A DNA stretch of 64,000 nt from Sipunculus nudus (Eukaryota; Annelida; Sipuncula; Golfingiida; Sipunculidae), in assembly GCA_026874595.1 (NCBI GenBank), contig CM049321.1, forward strand, positions 18,636,979-18,700,978, given 5' to 3'. The notes under the pieces were generated by a model that was not told the DNA's origin, made no database searches, and was given only the letters and a program-made list of their open reading frames with translations. This document shows positions 1 to 11,633 of the stretch, in pieces. The position numbers and the translations under genes are program-made. Position 1 is the stretch's first letter. The number at the start of each line of letters is the position of its first letter.

Positions 1-208
1 TGAAATGTTTCACATGACTGTCGTTCTTTGATATATGGTCGATCAAGGATGTTGCTTTTGCAAAAGGGGTGGTGTTACGTGCGTAAGCGTGGTACTGTGA
101 CAACACGTTTCTGCTCTTCAGGATAGCACATAACATCTCGTCCACCGTCAAGTTAGCCAACAACTCTGGGCGGCATCGTCTGAACACTTCTGCCCAAGAC
201 GCAGACAT
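1..208 (-). CDS. CARD-like death-fold protein, partial at the window edge
   Basis: A minus-strand ORF begins with ATG at 208 and is still open at base 1, giving 69 codons without a stop. The residues follow the pattern of a caspase recruitment domain: an Arg/Leu-rich first helix (RRCRPELLANL), TVDEMLCAIL as helix 2, NVLSQYHAYA as helix 3, then an FAKATSLIDHI helix. Helices 5-6 would lie outside the window. CARDs mediate homotypic contacts in apoptosome, inflammasome and NF-kB complexes. The gene is divergent from the IAP gene, and the two share a 588-bp intergenic region, which suggests joint control. A TATATAAT on the minus strand at 312-305 could serve as its TATA box. The assignment rests on pattern only; a DED or other death fold is possible. 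Confidence 0.6.
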   Translation of the reverse strand, partial: MSASWAEVFRRCRPELLANLTVDEMLCAILKSRNVLSQYHAYARNTTPFAKATSLIDHISKNDSHVKHF

Positions 209-796
209 CCTGTCCTTGCAATCAGCGGTAGACACCAGTCAGTCGTGAGGTGCCACGTTGTGGGAGTGCGGTTGTGACTGAATGAGGGTAAACACACGCC
301 AAATATTATATACATATTGTGATAGGACAGGTATGACTCACTGCCTGCTGATTGGTCGGTACAGGTGCTGGGACATCGGAATCTTGAATATGATGTAGTA
401 TCGCAAGATAACGTGTGTCAGCTTTCGTCCAATATAATACATTGTGGTATCAGTTTCACAGTGTATTTGTAATAGGATCCTATGCGGAACAGCACGCGGC
501 CTATATATATAGAGTCCGACATGCATTACTGTCTGCTCTGTTTGATCTGCAAAGAGCTGCTGTAAACATACGACTACGTGGCACTCCGAGTTAAGACGTT
601 GTACCCGTAGTCATGTGACCGAACTAATACTCCACTTCAGATACAGTTATATACACATCAGCATCGGTTGAAACAGATAGTGCAGGGACGCGGGCACTGC
701 GAGAGTGACGTTGCATAATATAAAAACCCAGAAAGAGCTATTTCGTATGGCCAAAATGCATATAGTGAAAGTCATCTGAAAACGCTCATAGACAAA
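209..796. promoter_or_regulatory. divergent promoter region between the CARD-like and IAP genes
   Basis: No ORF here looks real. On the plus strand a TATAAAA box at 719-725 lies about 75 nt before the IAP start, with a CRE half-site (TGACG) just upstream near 708. On the minus strand TATATAAT at 312-305 lies about 100 nt before the CARD-like start. A second AT-rich block at 500-511 may also act on the minus strand. Confidence 0.5.
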
Positions 797-3363
797 ATGG
801 GCGAACGGCGAGGGGCTTCGGCGATGTGGATTGAAAAAAACAGACTGGATAGCTACCGTCAATGGCCGAAAAGGGACTTGATCGAGCCGAGGCTGATGTC
901 GGCGGCGGGTTTATACTTTGTCGGACCACGTGATAAAGTAAAATGTGCCTTCTGTCAAGGTGCTATGATGGGTTGGGAGACAGGGGATGATCCAGACGAG
1001 GAACATTTCCGGTATTACGGAGACCGGTGTGCGTTTGTTCGCGGGGAACCAACGAATAACGTACCACTTCCTGACGACAATAGCCCGATCCTTGCAAACA
1101 AAACTGGAGGAACGTCTTTCTACAAGGATATCCTGAAGGAACGGTTGGGCATAATTACAAAGAGACCTCGAAGGCCAAGACTGGCTACAGAGCAAAACAG
1201 ACTAGCGACGTTCCGTGAATGGCCAGTGGGTAAAGAACAGACTCCCGAATCACTGGCCGAAGCCGGGTTTTACTACACAGGTAATACATGCTCGCTACAT
1301 TTGTAGTTAGAAAAACGACACCATTTCTTTAACCTAAATAAACGTGTTTGATTGTTTTAGTTCGTTCTTGTAAGTCCGACCAACGGAGTATATCATATCG
1401 TATAAAACGTAATATGTCTGTAGATATCGCATCAGTCATTGGAAACGGTTCTATCCTGCATTTGTAGGCTGTGAGACGATAACTGTATATTGTTTTGGCA
1501 CATGACCAAGAAACAATTTCAGATGAATAATTATGAGACGCATATTGATCTGTTTTTTTTTGCAACAGAAAATAATACTTCGGTCACTTATTACAGTGGT
1601 ATGTATTAATTAATGTGATACGCATTTATGTTCATAACAGATTATACGTATTTTGTGTTGCAGGTGAACATGATTGTTGCCGGTGTTTTTACTGTGATGG
1701 AGGGCTTCGTGCCTGGGAACCGGGAGATGAACCATGGGCTGAGCATGCACGTTGGTTCCCAAAATGTGGTTTTGTTATGCAGTCCAAAGGACCTGAATTC
1801 ATTCACGAGGCAAACAGAAATGCAACTATGGTTAAAAGCGAGACATTGGTGATTTTTCTTTACTTATCACACACATTTTACATGATCACACAGAAAAAGC
1901 ATCAGACACGCATTATCCTTTAACGACAGTCAATACAATATATTCAGTAATGCGTTTTGTTTAAGATATGAACATACGAAACCACTTTGTATCACTATAT
2001 AAGGAAATATTCGTGATGACGTGTGTACACAAACATATTATGAATCTGTTACAGGGTACCAACGCCAAAGTTAGGACCAAACGTTACTTAGAAAGCAGGA
2101 GCGAAACGCCCGAACGATCAGGTATGTGGTTTTGCTGTTAATGTTGTACTTGAGTTTCTAAGGTCAGAACATATATATAATATATGCCAAATATGTAACA
2201 TTACGTTATATTTCTGTTCAGGACTTATGTCATGTCAGTATATTCACACAATGACTGATATTTTTATGCAAGAGCTGTCCAGTCATGTGATGAAAAACTT
2301 ATTTTCCGTTTTACTTTCACATACATATCAAATGTTTCATATAGTCATTAATACGTCTCGGCTAGATTTTAGGACTCTTTCTGATCAGAGCCATAATACC
2401 CAAGCCGTTATACTGTTGAGATACGTTGTTTGGCAAGTGAGATCGGAGCCATTGATATTCTGTGTTGATATCATGCATATTCATACTGGTAATAATTTGT
2501 GAGGTGTAGCTTCATTGTCCACATTATAAATATTCTCAGAAACGTATTGATATTCAACACGTCGTTCGGACTCATTCACATATATTATCATATATTGTGT
2601 GCTGTTTCAAATGGCCGACATCAGAGTACGACCCCCGACACCTGGCGGCACAAATGAGCACGGACAGAGTCCAGTTAGTCCTCAAAACGGGGATTCCCCG
2701 TGACAGAGTGGCGTCCGTCATAGAAAACAAGCTACGTACGACAGGGCAGGCGTTTGAATCCGCTGAATGTTTACTAGCTGCTGTGATGGATTCATATGAA
2801 ACATCTGCTGCCAGCACTCCAGCCGCACGTGAAGCGGAAGAGAAACCGCTCGTTGGCGAAATGCAGCAGTCAAACGGGAGTGACGGTGGACCTACAAACA
2901 AACAAAGTAATCATTTGGTCAATTCAACGATACGGTCATTTCATTACACACACACACACACACACAATGGCAATTACGTCCTCATTTGAATGACAGTGAA
3001 CAAAGCATTGTATTTGCTGAAGTATGTATATGTAACAAATATAGATCGGTGTCCGTAATATAACGTTGTAGATTACAGTCGTATGCTGATTTCTATGATT
3101 ACATAACGGTTATTTAAGGTATACATCGCTTTGCATTACAATCAGTTCGTGTGTTGTTAATTTCAGATGTGGATGCCCTGATACAAGAAAAGCAGTTGTT
3201 ACAAGACAAGACTATGTGTGTAATCTGTTTGGACCAAATTCGTCAAATCATTTTCTTGCCATGCGGACATATTGTATCATGTATGGGTTGTGCATCAGAC
3301 ATTAGGAATTGCCCGACATGCCGGAAACTTATCCGAGGCACAATAAAGTTTTTCTTATCCTGA
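797..3363 (+). CDS. inhibitor of apoptosis (BIR-BIR-UBA-RING), five exons
   Basis: Predicted exons are 797-1280, 1664-1848, 2055-2121, 2625-2906 and 3167-3363. All introns are GT-AG and the phases agree, giving about 404 aa. BIR1 (about residues 15-76) has [17 protein letters not shown]2 (about 134-200) has [13 protein letters not shown] and is split by intron 1 after its FYYTG motif. A UBA-like helical domain lies near 260-305. The C-terminal RING has CVIC, PCGH, CMGC and CPTC. IAPs bind caspases or IAP-binding motifs through BIRs and act as E3 ligases through the RING. Intron-bearing structure is typical of animal genes rather than viral IAPs. A TATAAAA box lies at 719-725. An AATAAA at 3342-3347 sits inside the last codons. 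ORF 2222-2488 is a phase-compatible optional exon. Confidence 0.88.
3342..3347 (+). terminator. polyadenylation signal inside the IAP coding end
   Basis: AATAAA overlaps the final codons of the IAP, ending 16 nt before the end of the stop codon. With normal spacing, cleavage would fall at or just after the stop, leaving almost no 3' UTR. Confidence 0.5.
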
Positions 3364-3612
3364 ACGTGTGTCTTTTTACAAGCAGATGATCGAAATTCCC
3401 AGACATCTGTTCGCGAATAGTCAGCGCGTTATTGTCCGAAGGCGTCCGTGATACTAATAACCAAAGAATATGCGATGATGGAATGGTTTCGGTTTAGTAT
3501 ACGACAGTGCGGACAGTATGACACATTTAAATGACGGAGCGCCTGAAAAAAATGTTGATACAAGTCCGCTGTACCAGCCATAACTCGTTCGAGTTAATGT
3601 TGGCCTGCAACA

Positions 3613-3618
3613 TATAAA
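3613..3618 (+). promoter_or_regulatory. TATA box of the 3685 gene
   Basis: TATAAA lies 67 nt upstream of the ATG at 3685, within the 321-bp gap after the IAP gene. Nothing else was seen in that gap. Confidence 0.55.
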
Positions 3619-3684
3619 GGTCTGTGCACATAGCACTATCCTGTAGTACGTGTCTGGTATACGACCGAATCGGGGTGTGATATC

Positions 3685-4302
3685 ATGGAACGGAAACAAC
3701 CAGGTACTTTGTTCGACATATGCACGCGGTGGTTAACGTCGCGGTATATACCGCATACATTCTTTTGGCTGCTACCTACTGAACTGTACCAACGTTTGAT
3801 CGAGATGTATAAAAACAACGGCGATTGTCAACAGTGTACAACCCTGCTTACGGCGTCTCGAATCAGCTGTTGCGCCTCTAAACACTGTGTGATCGACTCC
3901 TACGACAGCGACCCGATATTGCGTTGTAAACTGTGTGGTGTCATCACATCGAAATATATGGAGCACGCAGCGCTCCATAAGGGACCTGGTCATACACCAT
4001 GCGCCGTGAAGATATTATTCGAGTGGCCCGGTATGATCGGTTTTGTCATACATTCTACTGTCGTGATATCGAAATATTGGCCAGCAGAGCATGTCGATCC
4101 CGGGGATGTTGTGGGAAACCTCTTAGCAAACGGCGAGTCACTAACAACTGAGCCCGTCAAATATTTCATGTTTATTGGGAACTGTACGTGCTTTGGATGT
4201 TACTGGGATTCCGAAAAGATCTTACGGTTCAGGCCGGACCATCTGCTGAGATTCCACAAACAGATTATGAATCACGTTTGCGTGCAACGACAACGGGTGT
4301 AG
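3685..4302 (+). CDS. Cys-rich putative zinc-binding protein, family A copy 1
   Basis: This 205-aa ORF starts at an ATG 67 nt after a TATA box. I do not recognise a named family. A CQQC pair occurs near residue 48, further Cys near 61-68, and the block LRCKLCGVIT near 79-88 is followed by HAALH. This is compatible with one or two zinc sites. Then come an EWPGMI motif and an SKYW motif. It is clearly paralogous to the minus-strand protein at 32955-33608, which shares the aromatic FW segment, CxxC pairs, LRC-x2-C-x-VIT, HASFH, EWPDMI and SRYW. ATTAAA near 4331 may serve as the poly(A) signal. Function unknown; zinc binding is inferred from the conserved Cys/His. Confidence 0.75.
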   Translation: MERKQPGTLFDICTRWLTSRYIPHTFFWLLPTELYQRLIEMYKNNGDCQQCTTLLTASRISCCASKHCVIDSYDSDPILRCKLCGVITSKYMEHAALHKGPGHTPCAVKILFEWPGMIGFVIHSTVVISKYWPAEHVDPGDVVGNLLANGESLTTEPVKYFMFIGNCTCFGCYWDSEKILRFRPDHLLRFHKQIMNHVCVQRQRV

Positions 4303-5045
4303 AAAGAATAGCGAGCAGTATGACGTCCTGTATTAAATCACATGACCCAGTTGTGTCATTAGACGGACGCTAGATGATACGTGTTACATTGGCATCATAC
4401 CACAATATTTTACATAATTATGATACAAAATGTACACATGTCATGTACTGGGTGAAAGCACGTGTTTCAGGCCGACCTAAAGGCGGAGGCATTGTCACAG
4501 TCTGCATGTAATGACAACATTTTGGAGTTACCAGAAGGACGTTAGATAAACACCTGCGAAGTGACAATACAAAGATCAGGTGAAGAACAAGACATTGCGC
4601 ATTTACAGAATCAATTTAATATTACACGGAAAGTAACATAATATAATATAAAAACTTATAGACACACTAATTCAAGTGTGTAACCAGAGATTTGTTGATA
4701 CGGATTGACGCTCGGACCAATCGTATTCAAATATATGGTGTTCATATTGCCTTAATATGTCAAGACATACACTGTTATTATGATACACACATGCTCGTAC
4801 GTGCAGCATGAATTCAGCGATGATATTTGTAACATATATCAGTAAAAAAACGCTTTGCAAATATCATATTTTACAAATAAAATAAAGATCAAACATATGA
4901 CCTTGTGTGTTTCTCATGTCATAGTTTTGTAATGCAAAGTGATGCCTGTGTAGAATGAATACCTGTATTATGAGTTAACTGTGCGTATAACTCTGTCTAT
5001 GCAATAAATGTGTAACACAGGAAAAGGATTAACTCACCCTATATT
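4303..5045. other. intergenic, no gene seen
   Basis: AT-rich spacer between two convergent genes. It has possible plus-strand AATAAA signals near 4875-4885 and 5002, short palindromic AT runs, and no ORF with recognisable features. Confidence 0.5.
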
Positions 5046-5294
5046 TCACAATTTCTTCCGTCGACATTTCGGGCAACGGATCAACCTGCATATATATTTC
5101 AGACGGGTCAGATTGTTTGCTTCCTCCAGTCCGTACGGGAGAAAATGTGTCACGACACAGTGCAAACACACCACGTGCTTACAGTATAGCTGATATTTCT
5201 TGTACCCGCCAGGGCAAATATTCGAAAAAACACATTTATGTTGAGGCATTTTGTCCATACGAATATCCTCATAAACTATACAAAATATCCTCAT
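5046..5294 (-). CDS. small RING-finger-like protein
   Basis: An 82-aa minus-strand ORF with a RING-like Cys/His pattern: KC and NIC in the first half, YCKHVVCLHC in the middle (C-x-H-x2-C-x2-C) and CPKC near the C terminus, followed by a basic tail. Small RING proteins are usually E3 ubiquitin ligases or dominant modulators of them, and large DNA viruses of invertebrates often carry several. The first metal pair is irregular (a single Cys, then Cys seven residues later). I see no TATA box upstream. The ATG at 5294 was used; internal ATGs at codons 13 and 16 are alternatives. Confidence 0.6.
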   Translation of the reverse strand: MRIFCIVYEDIRMDKMPQHKCVFSNICPGGYKKYQLYCKHVVCLHCVVTHFLPYGLEEANNLTRLKYICRLIRCPKCRRKKL

Positions 5295-6017
5295 GTAAAT
5301 CCATCAGTATACCGTTTATTTCACTTGTTGGAACAGGTATGTTGGACGTGGTTTTCCATGCTATCTGTGTACCGAACGTGTGGGTTCGATGGGGACAACA
5401 CACAGCAGAGTTCGAACGCTCTATCATTGAGTAATCGTATGGGGAGGGGAGGGGGGGGGTGTTCGAATATCTGTGACGAGTAATGCAATCAAAATGGACC
5501 GTGATGTATGACTTCTGTTATATTTGTATTGATAGCAATGTTTTAGCTTTTTGCAACAGTAAGTATATGTGTATGATCAACAATAAATACATTAAATCAG
5601 TACTCGTGTTTGCACAGACAGCGATGTATAACATATCTGGGAAACGCTGCGCGATTCATTGTTTCATGATATTCCCTTAGAAAAACATACAGTCATCACA
5701 TGACACGAGTCACAATAAAGTCAGATCGTGTGTTCAGATATCGTACATGCATTTTCCGATTCGATACAACACGTCACATTCATGATGTAGGTGATGTGTG
5801 ATCATTAAACAACTATCTTCAGTGTTCATCATATTGTCAGTATATGGAAAAGGTATTATAAACTAATAAACGTGGCCAATGATACATTTAAGGGGGTAAT
5901 CTGGTTTATACACGAAGACACCTAGTTGTTTATAACACAGCGTCATCTGGACCACTGTATTTGAAAACAGTCACCGAACCCTGTATTCCTCTGGTCACAT
6001 CCGGAGTTCCTGCAGAC

Positions 6018-6595
6018 TTCGTGTGCATTATTTCACAGGGGGTGTCTTGGTGCAAAACTATGTATCCGTCTTGGTCTCATACACCAAGGCGTATTTGCGC
6101 ATTTCGTGTGATCTCAGTCACTTCTGATATCATATGATATGGTTTGCTAATATGCCTTGTTTATGGTATACCACAGTTCATCTGTATACAGCTATAGGCG
6201 TGCTTACATTTATTTTCCAATGATCTCCCTGCGTGAAGAAAACAGCTATCTCAGTGAAATATTTCTTGCGGATTAATGACCCGTTTCCCTCTGCGTTCAG
6301 AACTGGGTGACGTGTGCATTATTTAAGGTGGGGAACAATGGTGCAAAACAGTGTGTCTGTCTTTATCTTATAAACATACGTGGGTTTGTGCAATTGCCGT
6401 AACCTCAGTCGAATGGGACATCGTTTGAGTGGTATGTAAACATTATTTTGATTTATATCACACAACTACTGATCTGCAGACTCCAATATGTGCTCACATA
6501 TTTCTCTCCAATGATCTCCCGTCCTGATGAAAACCCAACATGATCAGTATGAATGTTACTGCTCATTTCACCCGTGGTCAGATTAAATTTGTCGT
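6018..6595. repeat. degenerate 291-bp tandem repeat, two copies
   Basis: GTGTGCATTATTT at 6021 and 6312, GGTGCAAAAC at about 6050 and 6340, and CCAATGATCTCCC at about 6218 and 6507 recur in the same order and spacing. Two diverged copies of a unit of about 291 bp are therefore present. No coding potential is shared between copies. Confidence 0.65.
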
Positions 6596-7190
6596 CTGAT
6601 GTAAGCAGCTGTGTGTTTCCTGCCACGTCAAGATTTGACAAATGCGAGTTGTCTGAGGGTGCTCTCCACATTACGATTTGAATTTTGTACAGACAACACG
6701 TCGTCAAATATCAGTATACTTTTGGAACTGGCTGGCTGGATGGACTTTCAGTTAAGAGCTTGTGCCATAAATGGTATGGTGAGTTGAACGCATTAACTGA
6801 ACAGTCGTATCTAAATGTGCTGCAAACTGTGATTTGAGAGTTATTGTTTGAATTCTGGTATCATCTGGTAATACAACGAACATTTAACCGGTGTCTGTTT
6901 CTGTGATAACAGTAGAGTGCCAGATGTGAAATAGACTATAAAGACTGCCCTTTCAGGAATTGTTGCATATATACGGCGCCTTCCTGTAAGTTTGTTTAGT
7001 GACAATAGACCCGGTCGATATCTTTTTTGTTGTGAAACAGTGAAGAACCAGACACGTACCATTATATGAAATATCTAATATGATACTGTTCAGCGGACTA
7101 TTCATAATTATACAACAAACCAGAAGATTTTCATTTGGTGAAAACCGTTACATCAAACATATGTAATGTGTCATGTAATAATCTGTTACA

Positions 7191-7325
7191 TGACCACCAT
7201 ATCGCTCGGACATTGTGATGATAACCACATCGCTCGGACACGGTCATGATGACCACATCGCTCGGACACGGCCATGATGACCACATCGCTCGGACACGGT
7301 GATGATAACCACATCGCTCTGATAC
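7191..7325. repeat. 28-bp minisatellite, about five copies
   Basis: The core CCACATCGCTCGGACACGG is repeated head to tail with a 28-bp period. Outer copies are diverged and the middle three nearly identical. Confidence 0.85.
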
Positions 7326-10300
7326 GTGATAGCCTAAGGACACTTCGCTGGACGGTTCGATGACGTCCGATGATGTGATCTCCAGCCAAAAAGATGTGAT
7401 ACAGACTTCTTCATCCTGATGCAGAGGCATTTATGACTCTCCTGGTGTCTGTATGCAATGTAATAGTGCTACAGGTATACGCTGCATATTTTGTTATTTG
7501 TTCTAGCATGCCGACAGTATTCAAATAAAACACGCATCCATAATACACACACATACACACACTCTCACACACATATATAGATATATAATATATAATATAT
7601 ATATATATATATATGTATATATATGCAAGTATCCATATCACACGCATCCGCTATATCATTGCGATCGATATCAGATCTCTTGTTGTTTTTCCATATGTTT
7701 GTATTATAGCGGATATACTTTTTTGTATATACTTTAATGCTCGAAGTATAACATTCTTTCTGTATTATAACATGTTTTTGTGTCGACTGTGTATACTTGT
7801 CCTTGTTTAATTACCTGTTTACAAAAATTGATAAAGTATCGATATCAGTATGTTAGTTTTGTGATATAGGTTAATATTTCTAATTTAATGAAGGAACACA
7901 AATGTGTTCAGTAAAACACTACCGTATATGCACCCTTTCTGTTAATCAGATATTTATTTGGTAGAACTACAGTTTTTGGTACAGAGAGTTCCTTATTGGC
8001 ATATCATGTAAAGCGTGGCATGTAATCTTATGTTATTTCTTGTAAGCGACCTGTATGTATGGTCGTGATATTCTCATACTTACCGTTTTATTTCGTCATA
8101 ATCCTAAAACTTGTTTTTTTTTGCTGATAACTGGTATCTAAGTATTTGTCAGTAATGTTTTAAATATCTGCTGATCTACTGTCACACCTCTTACGATACT
8201 TACCTGTAGCTCTGTCCATTCCCTTGTGCGATGAAACATGCCAGCAGTTCATAGAGACATGCACATTTATATATATATATATATACATATATACAGTGGA
8301 ACTCCGTCTTGTAACCATCCCGCAATTACGTAATTGAACCATTACGACCATTTTCTTGTCCCGACACATAGGAAATAATTGTGTGTTAAGTGTAAATGTG
8401 TAAATAATTGTACATATAGATACAATATATATATATATATATATATCTACAGATCATATATGTTACGGGCTTTCATCAGGATGCGTTATCGTGATATGAC
8501 GTACCGTACATCGTTCTCCGACTTCACGTTATGTTGCCTGTTTGACATTCCTTCCTCTTACCTCTTGTTGGGTTTTCTCTTGTTAAATTCCTCTTCCATC
8601 CACTCTTGTTTCTTCATATCCTTTCATAGGGTCAATGATATCCATATACATTTTTTACACGTATAGATGGATTGTTCCTTGTGTGACGCCTTACCTGTAG
8701 ATTCCCAAGGCATTTACTTACAGGTCATCTTTAGCCAGTTTCTCCACATGTTCCTCTTGTCGATTTGATCTTACTATTGCAAACATACCTCCTAGGCATT
8801 TGTATATTACACACACACACACACATATTTATATATATCTATATATATACACACACACACATGTCATATCTCAGTGCTCGCCATTTACGGTTAACCGCTT
8901 GCACGGGGACAGTAAACGTTCCTAAAATAGTGGTAAGGCAACTAGAAGTCCCCTCCTACTTGCCCGACTGGACCAATCGGTCCAACAGAAAAACTTTACC
9001 TAAGGCATGCAAAAACGTCTTTGTGTTTTTCGATACAATCATTCATATTTGTAAGGCAAGTAAACATTCATGTAGGGCAAGTAATAGCTAGATGTTACTT
9101 ACCCGGTCAGGCAAATACTTTCAAAAGTTAATGTCGAGCCCTGAATATATATATTGTTTTCTTGTGTGAGGGTTAGTGATCCTCACATCTTTATTTGCGA
9201 CATTGTATAATGTGTATCCCCTGTTATTGTTCCCGATTTTCCCACCTCTTACAGACGACGTTTCTTACCTACACTTAATGTTATGACAGTTTCTGGTTCT
9301 GTGTTAGTGTTCTGATCTGCTTGCACTTCTCGATCTCTTCAATGACGTATATAAACAAAGCGATTGTTGGTACGTTCCCTTTCTCCCCAGTTCGGTTTCA
9401 TATTCTTTTTATTTTTTAAGGCAATGTCCCGGACAGTTGGTTTCTTCTGTTTCAGTTATGGTACTTGCAATTTGTTGCCTTATTTTACTTACCCCACGTA
9501 ACACTTTTTCATTGTTAGCGTCCTGCATGTTGGGTCGTGATATCGTTCGTATGATTTACCGGGTCGTGTGTACTGATTTGTTTGATTATACTTACAATTT
9601 CTCCCATGGTACTGCAGGTTGGACTCTGCGATGACCTTAACTAATCGCAACATTATTTTGCTCAGAGTATTTTTTTAAATGTCATGCTGTGTATGTTCTT
9701 GGTCTCACTCTCAATATAGATTGATTTTAGGGACGAGCCGGTCTTCCTTTTCTGTTTTGCCTTGGATGTTGACGCTATGAGGAATATCCCTTCTCAAGAT
9801 GACGATATGTGAAAAGGTCCCCTTCTCAATATAAACCGACAGTAATTGTCGATTACCGAACGGTTGTCGTAACTGCACGTGTGGTTTGACTTTTCTTTTC
9901 TGTCTCCCCTTATGATCCGCACTTTGATGGTTTTTCTCCTATGTTTGTCAATGTGTGTCGCAGGATTTCGTAAGTCCTTTTTAATCCATCTTCTATTCGA
10001 CTGACACGGTGTTCCATATATGCTTCCAATAAATGTCCAGTTCTCAAAGGCTGGTTATTGTATTCTCCATCCCACTTATCGAGACTTCATCAAGTACTAG
10101 GTTTTCGATGAGAGCTCCTGAAACCAACTAAAAATCGTTTCATGAAGCCAGTTGATCATATTCCGTCGGCACTAGTGTTTTTTGTCTTCTGCCTCCCCGC
10201 AACATTGTAATTCATCCTTTACCCTTCTACGTCTTCTTCACTGGATGATTATGTCACATAATCGTCACTGTCCTGTGGCTTATTTCTTGCTGGTGTTATT

Positions 10301-11601
10301 TCCTTTAATTTACAAAGGATGCTTTTATCGGTATTGGGAATAGGATAATCGGTTCCGGTATTACAGTCACTCGATACTTTATGTATCGATTTCTTTTATA
10401 TATATACACAAATATAATACGGTGGAAACTCGTTATGTTAAAAACTCGATATTCCGGACAACTCTAGTTAAATTATTACCAAATACAACTGTGTATATAT
10501 GCTTATGTAAAGTATGTATATATAAATATGTTCATGTATATAAATATATATATATCCTGATGTTAATAGAAAATACCAATTGCAAAGTTCAAACTGCATT
10601 TCCTCTCACATTTCACCGCCGCTTAACGAGTTGATAGAAAGCGTCTCCGTTTTTTATGATCCTACTTGTCTGGACACACACCTGTGCCTCTTTGTTTTCT
10701 TTCCCATTGTCTCCTTCGCCCAACCTTCCCTTGAACTGTGTTTCTTCCTTGTGTTTTCCAGGTTTCCTCCCTGGACATGTTTGATACAAAAAAAACTATT
10801 ATGTGTTTTGTTTACTCCCTCATGTATGTGAATCGCTAACGATGTTGTTGCTGCTGTTGTTCCTTTCATCTGCTTCTCTCGTAAGCGATAATATCTGTTC
10901 CGTTCTCAGATATCTTGGTATTGTTGGATACGAATATAACGGAACGCATGAGACATTGGCAGTTTTTCTTCTGAGGGCGTGTTGGCATAGCTCAGGTCCT
11001 CCGGGTCTCTTACAGCCTGTACCTTGTCCATCTCACAGCTACCTTCCATGTTGGTTCACTGTTTATCATTTGTTGCTTCACTGAATCCAACTGTCTGCCA
11101 GTCACAGTGATTGCTCTTCCATCCCCTTTCGCGTGTAGGCCTTTTTGCTTCTCCTTCCAAGTCAAATTGTTTAGGGTGTTATAGGTTCTTCTGTAGTTGT
11201 TGTGTTGACCGGCACGCGGTGCAAAATACAGGTGGTATTGGTTCTTCTCATAATGCAGCAATGTTACAGTTCTTATACGCTCTCCTCCAGTTGTTATAAT
11301 GTAGTAAAAGAATCTGGTAACGATCGGCATTAGCACCGTGAGAGTGTCCTTCTTAGCACACACTACATAATTCTTTACATTCAACATAAAAACGTCGATT
11401 TATTTCCCAGTTGCATGTTTGTGATACTTTCTGCAAAGACCGTCAGGTATCTTCCACACAGTCATATAAGATAATCTCCATGTTAGAAGGCCGCTGCATG
11501 TTGTTGCAGGTATTAAACATCCATCAGCTAACGAAGGTCGCTGATGCCTGTTTCTCTTGTTCCCAAGCAGTTTGTTTCTTTGTATATATAAATATATATA
11601 C

Positions 11602-11633
<32 letters not shown>

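Noticed and set aside
5483-5680. 65-aa plus-strand ORF
   Set aside because: Low-complexity composition, no promoter, no domain, and it follows a G-tract in AT-rich sequence.
7190-7330. CRISPR-like array
   Set aside because: Units are directly adjacent with no unique spacers; it is a minisatellite in eukaryotic DNA.
7131-7430. Minus-strand ORFs with repeated Arg/Cys peptide units
   Set aside because: Translation of the 28-bp minisatellite; nothing outside the repeat supports coding.
11010-11387. 125-aa minus-strand ORF of normal composition
   Set aside because: It could be a decayed exon, but no domain, promoter or splice pair supports it as a gene.
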